Below are positions 23,561 to 32,911 of a DNA stretch of 64,000 nucleotides, piece by piece. The notes under the pieces were generated by a model that had not been told where the DNA came from, did no database searches, and worked only from the letters and a program-made list of their open reading frames with translations. The position numbers and the translations under genes were made by a program. The first letter of the stretch is position 1; the number at the start of each line of letters is the position of its first letter. The stretch is from Micromonospora sp. BL4 (GTDB taxonomy: Bacteria > Actinomycetota > Actinomycetes > Mycobacteriales > Micromonosporaceae), in contig NZ_RCVJ01000192.1 of the NCBI RefSeq assembly GCF_003667505.1, positions 30,706 through 94,705 of the forward strand, read 5' to 3'.

Positions 23561-24397
23561 TCACCGGGCAGCCAGAACGCCCCGGCACTCGGCCAGCACC
23601 CGGTCCGCGGCGGCCCGCAGGGCGGTGGCGTCGGGGCCCGCGGAGAGCACCTCCCGGGAGTACGACGGGAGCACCCCGGCGAGGCTCGAACCGAAGACGG
23701 TCCGCAGATCGGCAGCGCCGGCGCCCTGCGCGCCGAGCCCCGGCGCGAGCAGCGGACCACCCACCTCGGAGAGGTCGTGACCGGTGTCACCGATGGTCGC
23801 GCCGACCACCAGCCCGAAGCTGCCGAGAGGGGTCGCACCCCTGTTGAGCTGGGAAATCTCGTCGATCACGGTCTGCGCCACGGTGCGCCCGTCGGCCGTG
23901 CGGGCCCGCTGCACGGCGGCTCCCTCCGGGTTCGAGGTGAGGGCCAGCACGAACACGCCGCCGCCGTGCTCGGCGGCCAGCTCGAACATCGGCGCCAGGG
24001 AACCTACTCCCAGGTAGGGGCTCGCGGTCACCGCATCGACATACAGCGGGCTGGATGGATCAAGGTACGCGGAGGCGTACGCGCTGACCGTCGAGCCGAT
24101 GTCGCCGCGCTTGACGTCCAGCAGAACGAGCGAACCGGCATCGCGTAACTGTCGGATAGTTGACTCAAGAATCGCCACACCGCGGGACCCGAAACGCTCG
24201 AAAAAGGCCGACTGAGGCTTGACCACCGCAACCCGGTCACCGAGGGCGTCGGCCACGGTCCGGGTGAACCGCTCGAGCCCCTGAACGTCGTCGCTGAGGC
24301 CCCAGCGGGCCAGCAGACCGGGATGTGGGTCGATGCCCACACAGAGCGGTCCCCGCTCGCTGACGGCCCGGTGCAGTCGGGTGCCGAAGCTGTCCAT
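23561..24397 (-). CDS. pyrF: Orotidine 5'-phosphate decarboxylase (type 2)
   Basis: Last step of UMP synthesis. The 278-residue length and the motif LLDVKRGDIGSTVSAYA mark the longer type 2 OMP decarboxylase typical of actinobacteria and myxobacteria. Catalytic Lys/Asp residues are in DVKRGD, and the N-terminal CVGIDPHPGLL binds substrate. The ATG at 24397 is downstream of bioA (gap 72 nt), so pyrF has been separated from pyrD, its usual neighbour. Confidence 0.96.
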   Translation of the reverse strand: MDSFGTRLHRAVSERGPLCVGIDPHPGLLARWGLSDDVQGLERFTRTVADALGDRVAVVKPQSAFFERFGSRGVAILESTIRQLRDAGSLVLLDVKRGDIGSTVSAYASAYLDPSSPLYVDAVTASPYLGVGSLAPMFELAAEHGGGVFVLALTSNPEGAAVQRARTADGRTVAQTVIDEISQLNRGATPLGSFGLVVGATIGDTGHDLSEVGGPLLAPGLGAQGAGAADLRTVFGSSLAGVLPSYSREVLSAGPDATALRAAADRVLAECRGVLAAR

Positions 24398-24469
24398 CGG
24401 GTACTTCCCCTCTCCTCGTCCGGGCGGCAGCCCGCCACGGGTAGCTCTGAACCACCGACCGGGGCCGGC

Positions 24470-25744
24470 TCAGCCGGCCGCCACCGCCGCCGCCACCCCG
24501 GACGCGATCCGGGCCACGTCAGCGTCGTCGGTGACGTACGGCGGCATCGTGTAGATCAGGTCGCGGAACGGCCGCAGCCACACCCCCCGGCCCACCGCCG
24601 CCGTGGTGGCCGCGCCGAGGTCGACGTCGTGATCGAGTTGGACCACGCCGATCGCGCCGAGGACCCGCACGTCGGCCACGCCCGGCGCGCCGCGCAGCGG
24701 CTCCAGCCCGGCACGCAGGCCCGCACCGATCCTGGCCACCTGCGCCGCCCAGTCCCCGGCCCGCAGCAGCCCGATGGAGGCGTTGGCCACCGCGCAGGCC
24801 AACGGGTTGCCCATGAAGGTGGGACCGTGCGCCAGCACGCCCGTGGCGGAGATCGCCTGGGCCACCTGCGGGGTGCAGAGCGTCGCCGCCAGGGTCAGGT
24901 AGCCACCGGTGAGCGCCTTGCCCACGCACATCACGTCCGGGGCCACCCCGGCGTGCTCAGCGGCGAACATCGTGCCGGTACGCCCGAAGCCGGTGGCGAT
25001 CTCGTCGAAGATCAGCAGGATCCCGTGCGCGCGGGTCACCTCGCGCAGCACCCGCAGGTACCCCGGATGGTGGAAACGCATCCCGCCGGCGCCCTGCACC
25101 ACCGGCTCGACGATCACCGCGGCCAGTTCGTCGGCGTGCCGCTCGACCGCGTCCACCAGCGCCGCCACGTACGCCTCGTCGGGCGGATCGGCGAACCCAC
25201 CCGGCGGGACCGGTGCGAACACCTGCCGGGGCAGCACGTCGCCCCACAGGTGGTGCATCCCGCCCTCCGGGTCGCAGACGCTCATCGGGTGGAACGTGTC
25301 GCCGTGGTAGCCGCCACGCCAGGTCGCCAGCCGGCGCCTCTGCGGTCGGCCGACGGCCCGCTGGTACTGCAGGCACATCTTCATCGCCACCTCGACGCTG
25401 ACCGAGCCGGAGTCGGCCAGGAAGACGTGCTCCAGACCGTCCGGGCTCAGTTCGACCAGGGTCCGGGCGAGCTGGACCGCGGGCTCGTGCGTGAGCCCGC
25501 CGAACATCACGTGGCTCATCCGGCCGAGCTGGTCGGTCACCGCCGCGTCCAACGTCGGGTGCCGGTAGCCGTGGATCGCCGCCCACCAGGACGACATCCC
25601 GTCCACCAGCTCCCGGCCGTCCGCCAGCCGCAGCCGCACCCCCTCGGCGCTCTGCACCACATACGGCGGGTTCGCCGGCGGCAGCGCGGCGTACGGGTGC
25701 CAGACGTGTGCCCGGTCGGCGACCAGGATCTCCTCAGGCGTCAT
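24470..25744 (-). CDS. bioA: Adenosylmethionine-8-amino-7-oxononanoate aminotransferase
   Basis: Transfers the amino group of SAM to KAPA, forming diaminopelargonic acid in biotin synthesis. The 424-residue PLP enzyme starts MTPEEILVADRAHVWHPYAA. It carries the BioA-specific DGMSSWWAAIHGYRHP, FIFDEIATGFGRTG-like LLIFDEIATGFGRTG, and the PLP Lys in CVGKALTGGYLTLAAT. GAAGGAGC lies just upstream of the ATG. No other bio genes adjoin. It sits between pyrD and pyrF, next to an inverted-repeat element, which suggests insertion into the pyrimidine operon. Confidence 0.95.
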   Translation of the reverse strand: MTPEEILVADRAHVWHPYAALPPANPPYVVQSAEGVRLRLADGRELVDGMSSWWAAIHGYRHPTLDAAVTDQLGRMSHVMFGGLTHEPAVQLARTLVELSPDGLEHVFLADSGSVSVEVAMKMCLQYQRAVGRPQRRRLATWRGGYHGDTFHPMSVCDPEGGMHHLWGDVLPRQVFAPVPPGGFADPPDEAYVAALVDAVERHADELAAVIVEPVVQGAGGMRFHHPGYLRVLREVTRAHGILLIFDEIATGFGRTGTMFAAEHAGVAPDVMCVGKALTGGYLTLAATLCTPQVAQAISATGVLAHGPTFMGNPLACAVANASIGLLRAGDWAAQVARIGAGLRAGLEPLRGAPGVADVRVLGAIGVVQLDHDVDLGAATTAAVGRGVWLRPFRDLIYTMPPYVTDDADVARIASGVAAAVAAG

Positions 25745-25839
25745 GCGTGCTCCTTCCCAACTGCGGCGGACGCTGGTCCGGCCGGGGCGGCCGCTGCGGT
25801 GCGGAACGCCCGGGGCCGACCCGGAGCACCCCACCGGCC

Positions 25840-26051
25840 GCCTTTGCTCTGCACCCGCGGACGCGCCACCCCGCGTCCACGCCACCCCCGGACGCGCCAC
25901 CCCGCGGACGCGCCACCCTGCAGCTCCGGGAATCCATGGCCGTGCCACCCTGCGAACCCGGCAATCCACGGCCGCACGGGTCCCTGGTCCCGCTGAGCCG
26001 AGGAGAGCGTGGTCCCGCGGCCCGTCGCATCGGCGGGTGCAGAGCAAAGGC
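25840..26051. repeat. Inverted-repeat element A (19-bp perfect ends)
   Basis: GCCTTTGCTCTGCACCCGC at 25840-25858 and its exact complement at 26033-26051 bound 212 bp with no coding capacity I can support. Inside, a 16-bp motif (GGACGCGCCACCCCGC and variants) is repeated four times at 25859-25921. A related element with the same CCTTTGCTCTGC ends lies at 36426-36552. It has MITE-like architecture, but no target-site duplication is obvious. Confidence 0.75.
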
Positions 26052-26090
26052 AGCGGGGCAGGACATCGGGTCCCCCGCGTCCAGCGCCGG

Positions 26091-27137
26091 TCAACGGCCG
26101 GTGACCGGCTCCGGGGCACCGGTGTGCCCCGGAGCGCGGGCGGCGGCGCGGACCAGGGCCGGGCCCCGGTAGATGAAGCCGGTGTAGAGCTGCACCAGGG
26201 CGGCGCCGGCGTCGAACATCCGTGCCGCGTCGTCCGGGTCGAGCACACCGCCGACGCCGATGATCGGCAGTCGGCCGCCGGTCTCCCGGTGCACGAAGGC
26301 GACCACGTCCCTCGCCCGGCCGGTGAGCGGCCGGCCGGAGAGGCCGCCGGCCTGTGCGCCGCGCTCGGCGTCCGCCGGGGCGAGACCACCCCGGGCCAGG
26401 GTGGTGTTGGTGGCGATCACCCCGGCCGCGCCGCGGGCCAGGCAGACCTCCAGCAGCTCGGCGATCGCCGCCTCGGTCAGGTCAGGGGCGATCTTGACCA
26501 GGACCGGCTTCTCCCCGACCAGCGCGGCGAGCAGCGCGTCCAGGTGTGCGCGATCCTGCAGCGAGCGCAGCCCCGGGGTGTTCGGCGAGGAGACGTTCAC
26601 CGCGAAGTAGTCGCCGTGTCCGCGCAGCGCCCGGTACGAGGCGAGGTAGTCCTCAACCGCCTCGTCGAGCGGGGTCACCTTGGACTTGCCCAGCGAGATG
26701 CCCAGCGGTACGCCGATCGGGCGCGGCAGCGCGGCCAGCCGGGCGGCCAGCGCGGCGGCGCCGGCGTTGTTGAAGCCCATCCGGTTGATCACCGCCTCGC
26801 TGGCCGGCAGCCGGAACAGCCGCGGCCGGGGGTTGCCCGGCTGGGCGTGCGCGGTGACCGTGCCGACCTCGACGAAACCGAAGCCGAGCGCCGGCCAGGC
26901 CGGCAGCGCCGCCCCGTCCTTGTCCATTCCGGCGGCCAACCCGACCGGGTTGGGGAACTCCACACCGAACACCGCGCGCGGCGCGCGCACCGCGTACCGG
27001 GCACGCAGCGCCGCCAGCGCGGCCGGCCGCCGGGACAGCGCGGTCAACCGCCGCAGTGTCCACTCGTGCGCCGCCTCCGCGTCCCCACTCCCGATCCGGA
27101 ACAGCCACGGCCGCACCGCCCGCTCGAACAGGGTCAC
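26091..27137 (-). CDS. pyrD: Dihydroorotate dehydrogenase (quinone), class 2
   Basis: Oxidises dihydroorotate to orotate at the membrane, passing electrons to quinone. The 348-residue protein has the class 2 N-terminal extension (AHEWTLRRL), the FMN region NPVGLAAGMDKDG, NRMGFNNAGA, the catalytic Ser loop VNVSSPNTPGLRSLQ and the C-terminal GGVLDPDDAARMFDAGAALVQLYTG. The GTG at 27137 overlaps the carB stop (GTGA). Confidence 0.96.
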   Translation of the reverse strand: MTLFERAVRPWLFRIGSGDAEAAHEWTLRRLTALSRRPAALAALRARYAVRAPRAVFGVEFPNPVGLAAGMDKDGAALPAWPALGFGFVEVGTVTAHAQPGNPRPRLFRLPASEAVINRMGFNNAGAAALAARLAALPRPIGVPLGISLGKSKVTPLDEAVEDYLASYRALRGHGDYFAVNVSSPNTPGLRSLQDRAHLDALLAALVGEKPVLVKIAPDLTEAAIAELLEVCLARGAAGVIATNTTLARGGLAPADAERGAQAGGLSGRPLTGRARDVVAFVHRETGGRLPIIGVGGVLDPDDAARMFDAGAALVQLYTGFIYRGPALVRAAARAPGHTGAPEPVTGR

Positions 27138-30100
27138 TGGGCGGCCCGCAGGGTGGCGTGCAGGTCCTGGAGGGGACGGACCTGCATGTCGCCGCGGATC
27201 CTGGCCTCGATGCCCATCACGGCGGCGGCGGCGCCGGGGACCGTGGTGATGCAGGGGATGTCCGCGGTGACCGCGGCGCTGCGGATCTCGTAGCCGTCCG
27301 AGCGGGCGCTGGCACCCGAACCCTGCGGCGTGTTGATCACCAGCGCCACGGCGCCGCCGAGAATCAGGGACACCGCGTCGTCCCCCTCGCCGGCCTGGTA
27401 GTGCTTGCGGATCTGCTCGCAGGCGATGCCGTGCCGACGCAGCACCTCGGCGGTGCCGGTGGTCGCCACGATCTCGAAGCCGAGATCGGCCAGGCGCTTG
27501 ATCGGGAAGATCATGCCGCGCTTGTCCCGGTTGGCCACCGAGACGAAGATCTTCCCGGCGGTCGGCAGCGAGCCGTACGCGGCCGACTGGCTCTTGGCGA
27601 AGGCGTGCCCGAAGTTGGTGTCGATGCCCATCACCTCGCCGGTCGACTTCATCTCCGGCCCGAGCAGCGAGTCGATCCCCTTGCCCGCGCGGGTGCGGAA
27701 GCGCTTGAACGGCAGCACCGCCTCCTTCACCGCGATCGGCGCGTCGGCGGGCATCGTGCCGCCGTCCCCGGTCGCCGGGAGCAGACCCTCGGCGCGCAGC
27801 TCGGCGATGCGCGCCCCGAGCGCGATCCGGGCCGCCGCCTTCGCCAACGGCACCGCGGTCGCCTTGGAGACGAACGGGACCGTCCGCGACGCCCGCGGGT
27901 TGGCCTCCAGCACGTAGAGCACGTCGTCCTTGAGCGCGTACTGCACGTTGAGCAGGCCGCGGACGCCGACACCGCGGGCGATCGCCTCGGTGTAGCGGCG
28001 GACCTCGGCCAGGTGCGAACCCGCGAGAGTGATCGGCGGCAGCGCGCAGGACGAGTCGCCGGAGTGGATGCCCGCCTCCTCGATGTGCTCCATCACCCCG
28101 CCGATGTAGACCTCGCCGTCGGCGTCGCACAGCGCGTCCACGTCGATCTCGATGGCGTCGTCGAGGAAGCGGTCGACCAGCACCGGGTGGTCCGGGGAGA
28201 TGTCGGTGGCCCGCCCGATGTAGTCGCGCAGCGTCGGGTCGTCGTAGACGATCTCCATGCCCCGCCCGCCCAGCACGTACGACGGCCGGACCAGCACCGG
28301 GTAACCGATCTCGTCGGCGATCGTCTTGGCCTCGTCGTAGGAGGTGGCCATGCCGTGCGCCGGCGCCCGCAGCCCGGCCCGGGCCAGCACCGCGCCGAAC
28401 GCGCCGCGCTCCTCGGCCAGGTGGATCGACTCCGGGGAGGTGCCGACCACCGGCACCCCGGCGTTCTTGAGCCGTTGCGCCAGCCCCAGCGGGGTCTGCC
28501 CGCCCAGCTGCACGACCACACCGACCACGCCCGGCCCGCCGGCCGCCCGGCCCGAGGAGTCCTCGGCGTGCCAGACCTCCAGCACGTCCTCGAAGGTCAG
28601 CGGCTCGAAGTAGAGCCGGTCGGCGGTGTCGTAGTCGGTGGAGACCGTCTCCGGGTTGCAGTTGACCATGACGGTCTCGTAGCCGGTCGCACGCAACGCC
28701 TGCACCGCGTGCACGCACGAGTAGTCGAACTCGATGCCCTGCCCGATCCGGTTCGGCCCGGAGCCCAGGATCAGCACCTTCGGCCGATCCGACGGCGCGA
28801 CCTCGGTTTCGAAGTCGTACGTCGAGTAGTGGTACGGCGTCGTCGCCTCGAACTCGGCCGCGCAGGTGTCCACGGTCTTGTAGACCGGGCGCACGTCGAG
28901 ACGGTGCCGCAGCGTCCGCACGCCGTCCTCCGCGGCCAGCTCCGGGCGCAGCGCGGCGAGCTGCCGGTCGGACAGACCGGCCCGCTTGGCCCGGCGCAGC
29001 AGTTCGGCGTCGAGCACCGGGGCGTCCACGATCTCCGCACGCAGCTCGACCAGCGCGGCGATCTGGTCCAGGAACCACGGGTCGATCCCACCCGAGGCCG
29101 CGGTGACCTCGGCGATCGACGCGCCGAGACGCAACGCCCGCTCGACGGTGTACAGCCGGCCGTCGTGCGGGATCCGCAGCGCGGCGAGGGTGTTCTCCTT
29201 CGTCGCGTCGGCCGGGTCCGGCTGGGTCCAGAAACCCGCCTGCTTCGTTTCCATCGAGCGCATCGCCTTGTTCAGCGCCTCGCTGAAGTTGCGCCCGAGG
29301 CTCATCGCCTCGCCCACCGACTTCATCGTGGTGGTCAGCTCCGGGTCCGCGCCGGGGAACTTCTCGAACGCGAACCGGGGGATCTTCACCACCACGTAGT
29401 CCAGCGTCGGCTCGAACGCCGCCGGGGTCTTCAACGTGATGTCGTTCGGAATCTCGTCGAGGGTGTAGCCGATCGCCAGCTTGGCCGCGATCTTGGCGAT
29501 CGGGAAGCCGGTCGCCTTGGACGCCAGCGCCGAGGAGCGCGACACCCGGGGGTTCATCTCGATCACGACGATCCGGCCGTCGACCGGGTTGACCGCGAAC
29601 TGGATGTTGCAGCCGCCGGTGTCCACCCCGACCTCGCGCAGCACCGCGATGCCCAGGTCACGCAGGTGTTGGTACTCCCGGTCGGTGAGCGTCATGGCCG
29701 GGGCCACGGTGACGCTGTCACCGGTGTGCACGCCCATCGGGTCGACGTTCTCGATCGAGCAGACCACCACCACGTTGTCGTGCCGGTCGCGCATCAGCTC
29801 GAGCTCGTACTCCTTCCAGCCGAGCACGCTCTCCTCGATGAGCACCTCGTGCACCGGGCTGGCGGACAGGCCGTCGCCGGCGATGCGGGCCAGGTCCTCC
29901 GGGGTGTGGGCCATACCGGAGCCCAGGCCGCCCATGGTGAACGACGGCCGGATCACCACCGGCAGGCCCAGCTCCGCGACGGTGGCCTCGACCTCGTCCA
30001 TGGAGTGGCAGACCCGGGAGCGGGGCACCAGCGCGGTCGGGTCGTCGATGCCGAGGCGTACGCCGGCCTTGGCTACGATCTCCTTGAACAGCTGGCGGTC

Positions 30101-30481
30101 CTCGCCCCGGTTGATCGCGTCGATGTTCGCGCCGATCAGCTCCACGCCGTACTTCTCCAGGACGCCGCCCTCGTGCAGGGCGACCGCCGTGTTCAGCGCG
30201 GTCTGCCCGCCGAGGGTCGCCAGGATCGCGTCCGGGCGCTCCTTGGCGATGACCAGCTCCACGAACTCCGGGGTGATCGGCTCGACGTACGTGGCGTCGG
30301 CGAACTCCGGGTCCGTCATGATCGTCGCCGGGTTGGAGTTGACCAGGCTGACCCGGATCCCCTCGCTGCGCAGCACCCGGCACGCCTGGGTGCCGGAGTA
30401 GTCGAACTCGCAGGCCTGCCCGATGACGATCGGCCCGGAGCCGATCACCAGGATGTGCTTGAGATCGGTCCGCTTAGGCAT
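27134..30481 (-). CDS. carB: Carbamoyl-phosphate synthase large subunit
   Basis: A 1115-residue ATP-grasp enzyme making carbamoyl phosphate from bicarbonate, ammonia and two ATP for pyrimidines and arginine. The two homologous halves each carry a synthetase core (LVIGSGPIVIGQACEFDYSG; LILGSGPNRIGQGIEFDYSC), with oligomerisation and allosteric domains (LPTAGKIFVSVANRDK) at the C-terminus. The ATG at 30481 overlaps the carA TAA by 8 nt. It is fully intact. Confidence 0.98.
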   Translation of the reverse strand: MPKRTDLKHILVIGSGPIVIGQACEFDYSGTQACRVLRSEGIRVSLVNSNPATIMTDPEFADATYVEPITPEFVELVIAKERPDAILATLGGQTALNTAVALHEGGVLEKYGVELIGANIDAINRGEDRQLFKEIVAKAGVRLGIDDPTALVPRSRVCHSMDEVEATVAELGLPVVIRPSFTMGGLGSGMAHTPEDLARIAGDGLSASPVHEVLIEESVLGWKEYELELMRDRHDNVVVVCSIENVDPMGVHTGDSVTVAPAMTLTDREYQHLRDLGIAVLREVGVDTGGCNIQFAVNPVDGRIVVIEMNPRVSRSSALASKATGFPIAKIAAKLAIGYTLDEIPNDITLKTPAAFEPTLDYVVVKIPRFAFEKFPGADPELTTTMKSVGEAMSLGRNFSEALNKAMRSMETKQAGFWTQPDPADATKENTLAALRIPHDGRLYTVERALRLGASIAEVTAASGGIDPWFLDQIAALVELRAEIVDAPVLDAELLRRAKRAGLSDRQLAALRPELAAEDGVRTLRHRLDVRPVYKTVDTCAAEFEATTPYHYSTYDFETEVAPSDRPKVLILGSGPNRIGQGIEFDYSCVHAVQALRATGYETVMVNCNPETVSTDYDTADRLYFEPLTFEDVLEVWHAEDSSGRAAGGPGVVGVVVQLGGQTPLGLAQRLKNAGVPVVGTSPESIHLAEERGAFGAVLARAGLRAPAHGMATSYDEAKTIADEIGYPVLVRPSYVLGGRGMEIVYDDPTLRDYIGRATDISPDHPVLVDRFLDDAIEIDVDALCDADGEVYIGGVMEHIEEAGIHSGDSSCALPPITLAGSHLAEVRRYTEAIARGVGVRGLLNVQYALKDDVLYVLEANPRASRTVPFVSKATAVPLAKAAARIALGARIAELRAEGLLPATGDGGTMPADAPIAVKEAVLPFKRFRTRAGKGIDSLLGPEMKSTGEVMGIDTNFGHAFAKSQSAAYGSLPTAGKIFVSVANRDKRGMIFPIKRLADLGFEIVATTGTAEVLRRHGIACEQIRKHYQAGEGDDAVSLILGGAVALVINTPQGSGASARSDGYEIRSAAVTADIPCITTVPGAAAAVMGIEARIRGDMQVRPLQDLHATLRAAQ

Positions 30482-31637
30482 TCGTGCGCCCCTCGCTGTG
30501 GGTCCGGCCCTCGATGAGCTCGGCGAAGCGGTCGAAGAGGTAGTCCGCGTCATGCGGGCCGGCCGCCGCCTCCGGGTGGTACTGAACGGTGAAGGCGGGC
30601 ACGTCCACGGCCCGCAGCCCCTCGACGACGTTGTCATTGAGGCAGACGTGCGACACGCGGACGCCGCCGAAGTCGGTGTCGATCACCTGATCGGGGACCA
30701 CCGCGCCGTGCCCCGCGCCCGGGACCTGGACAGCGAAGCCGTGGTTGTGGCTGGTCACCTCGACCTTGCCGGTGGCCCGGTCGAGCACCGGCTGGTTGAT
30801 CCCCCGGTGGCCGTAGCCCAGCTTGTAGGTGCCGAAGCCGAGCGCCCGGCCGAGGATCTGGCTGCCGAAGCAGATGCCGAACAGCGGCACCCGCCGCTGC
30901 AACGCCTCCCGGGCCAGCGCCACCGGGCCGTCGGCGGTCGCCGGGTCGCCGGGGCCGGGCGACAGGAAGATCGCGTCGGCGCCGGTGGCGAGCAGGTCGT
31001 CGATGCTGGAGGAGGCCGGCAGCACGTGGGTGGTCACCCCGCGGGCGGCGAGCCGGCGCGGCACGTTGCGCTTGATGCCCAGGTCCAGCGCGGCCACGGT
31101 GAACCGGTGCGCACCGACCGCCTGGACGACGTACGGCTGGGGGGTGGTCACCTCGGTGGAGAGGTCCGCGCCGACCATCTGCGGCGCCTGCCGCACCCGG
31201 GCCAGCAGGCTCTGCGGGTCGTTGTCCACGCTGGAGATGCCCACCCGCATGGCGCCCCGCTCGCGCAGGTGCCGGGTCAGCGCGCGGGTGTCCACCCCGC
31301 TGATGCCGACGACTCCCTCGGTGGCGAGGCGGTCCTCGAGGCTGCCGGTGGCCCGCCAGTTCGAGCCGATCCGGGCCGGGTCACGCACGACGTAGCCGGC
31401 CACCCAGATCCGGCCGGACTCGTCGTCCTCGCCGTTGACGCCGGTGTTGCCGATGTGCGGGGCGGTCTGCACCACCACCTGCCGGTGGTAGGACGGGTCG
31501 GTGAGGGTCTCCTGGTAGCCGGTCATGCCGGTGGTGAAGACCGCCTCGCCGAAGGTCTCCCCCACGCTGCCGTACGCCTCACCGGGAAACGTACGCCCGT
31601 CCTCGAGAACGAGGATCGCGGAACGTCTGCGGGTCAC
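30474..31637 (-). CDS. carA: Carbamoyl-phosphate synthase small subunit
   Basis: The glutamine amidotransferase subunit that feeds ammonia to CarB. It has 387 residues, with the N-terminal CarA-specific domain (LVLEDGRTFPGEAYGS; GMTGYQETLTDPSY) and the class I glutaminase domain with nucleophile Cys in FGICFGSQILG and the His/Glu pair in VQYHPEAA. The GTG at 31637 overlaps the pyrC stop (GTGA). It is part of the pyrR-B-C-carA-carB-pyrD operon. Confidence 0.97.
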   Translation of the reverse strand: MTRRRSAILVLEDGRTFPGEAYGSVGETFGEAVFTTGMTGYQETLTDPSYHRQVVVQTAPHIGNTGVNGEDDESGRIWVAGYVVRDPARIGSNWRATGSLEDRLATEGVVGISGVDTRALTRHLRERGAMRVGISSVDNDPQSLLARVRQAPQMVGADLSTEVTTPQPYVVQAVGAHRFTVAALDLGIKRNVPRRLAARGVTTHVLPASSSIDDLLATGADAIFLSPGPGDPATADGPVALAREALQRRVPLFGICFGSQILGRALGFGTYKLGYGHRGINQPVLDRATGKVEVTSHNHGFAVQVPGAGHGAVVPDQVIDTDFGGVRVSHVCLNDNVVEGLRAVDVPAFTVQYHPEAAAGPHDADYLFDRFAELIEGRTHSEGRTNA

Positions 31638-32911
31638 TTGACTGCCTTTCCGTCCAGGACCGTCGGCTCGCCGCGCAGGAAGGTCGCCACGATGCGACCC
31701 GGCAGCGTCATGCGGGCGTACGGGGTGTTGCGACTACGACTGGCCAGCTCCGCCGGTTCGATGGTGCGGCGGGCGGCCGGGTCGATCAGGGTCAGGTTGG
31801 CCGGCACACCGGGCGCCGGGTCGACGCCGTGTCCGGGCAGTCCGGCGATCCGGGCCGGGGCGCGGGACATCCGCTCGGCGATCAGGTCCCACTCGGGGCC
31901 GAGCACGTCCAGCGCGATGGAGAGCGCCGTCTCCAGGCCGAGCATCCCCGGCCGGGCGTACGCCCACTCGCACTCCTTGTCCTCCACGGCGTGCGGGGCG
32001 TGGTCGGTGGCGATCACGTCGATCACACCGTCGGCGAGCGCGGCGCGCAGCGCGGTGATGTCCGCGGCCGTGCGCAGCGGCGGGTTCACCTTGAAGACCG
32101 GGTCGTACGTCTCCGCCCGCTCGTCGGTGAGCAGCAGGTGGTGCGGGGTCACCTCGGCGGTGACCCGTACGCCGCGCGCCTTGGCGTGACGCAGCACCTC
32201 GACGCTGCCGGCGGTGGAGACGTGGCAGACGTGCAGTCGGCTGCCCACGTGCTCGGCGAGCAGCACGTCCCGGGCGATGATCGCCTCCTCGGCGACGGCC
32301 GGCCACCCGATCAGGCCGAGCCGGGTGGAGACCTCACCCTCGTGCATCTGGGCGCCCTCGGTGAGCCGGGGCTCCTCGGCGTGCTGGGCGATGATCCCGT
32401 CGAACGCCTTGACGTACTCCAGGGCCCGGCGCATCAGCTTCGGGTCGGCGACGCAGTGCCCGTCGTCGGAGAAGATCCGCACCCGGGCCGCGGAGTCGGC
32501 CATCGCGCCCAGTTCGGCGAGGCGCTCACCGGCCAGCCCGACGGTGACCGCGCCGATCGGCTGTACGTCGACCAGCGCGGCCTCCCGGCCGAGCCGCCAG
32601 ACCTGCTCGACGACGCCGGCGGTGTCCGCGACCGGGGAGGTGTTGGCCATCGCGCAGACCGCCGTGTAGCCGCCCAGCGCCGCTGCGCGCGAGCCGGACT
32701 CGACGGTCTCGGCGTCCTCCCGGCCGGGTTCGCGCAGGTGCGTGTGCAGGTCGACGAGGCCGGGCAGGGCGACCAGTCCGGTGCCGTCGATGACGGTGGC
32801 GTCCGGCGCGGACAGCCCCGGGCCGACCTCGGCGACGACGCCGTCGCGGATCAGCAGGTCGGTCGGCGCGGCGCCGACGACGCTCACGCTGGTGATGAGG
32901 TACGCGGTCAC
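31634..32911 (-). CDS. pyrC: Dihydroorotase
   Basis: Cyclises carbamoyl aspartate to dihydroorotate. The 425-residue amidohydrolase has the metal-binding VDLHTHLREPG near residue 55, the later DDGHCV and VCHVSTAGSVEVLRHAK, and the catalytic Asp in IATDHAPH. It starts with GTG 32911 overlapping the pyrB stop. It is of the long class (bacterial type I). Confidence 0.96.
   Translation of the reverse strand: MTAYLITSVSVVGAAPTDLLIRDGVVAEVGPGLSAPDATVIDGTGLVALPGLVDLHTHLREPGREDAETVESGSRAAALGGYTAVCAMANTSPVADTAGVVEQVWRLGREAALVDVQPIGAVTVGLAGERLAELGAMADSAARVRIFSDDGHCVADPKLMRRALEYVKAFDGIIAQHAEEPRLTEGAQMHEGEVSTRLGLIGWPAVAEEAIIARDVLLAEHVGSRLHVCHVSTAGSVEVLRHAKARGVRVTAEVTPHHLLLTDERAETYDPVFKVNPPLRTAADITALRAALADGVIDVIATDHAPHAVEDKECEWAYARPGMLGLETALSIALDVLGPEWDLIAERMSRAPARIAGLPGHGVDPAPGVPANLTLIDPAARRTIEPAELASRSRNTPYARMTLPGRIVATFLRGEPTVLDGKAVK

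Noticed and set aside
27056..30517. A very long open frame on the plus strand (over 1100 codons) opposite carB
   Set aside because: It is a shadow of carB created by high GC; its translation is low-complexity Arg/Gly/His-rich and has no recognisable domain. Similar shadows oppose metK/coaBC, the P450 region and alaS.
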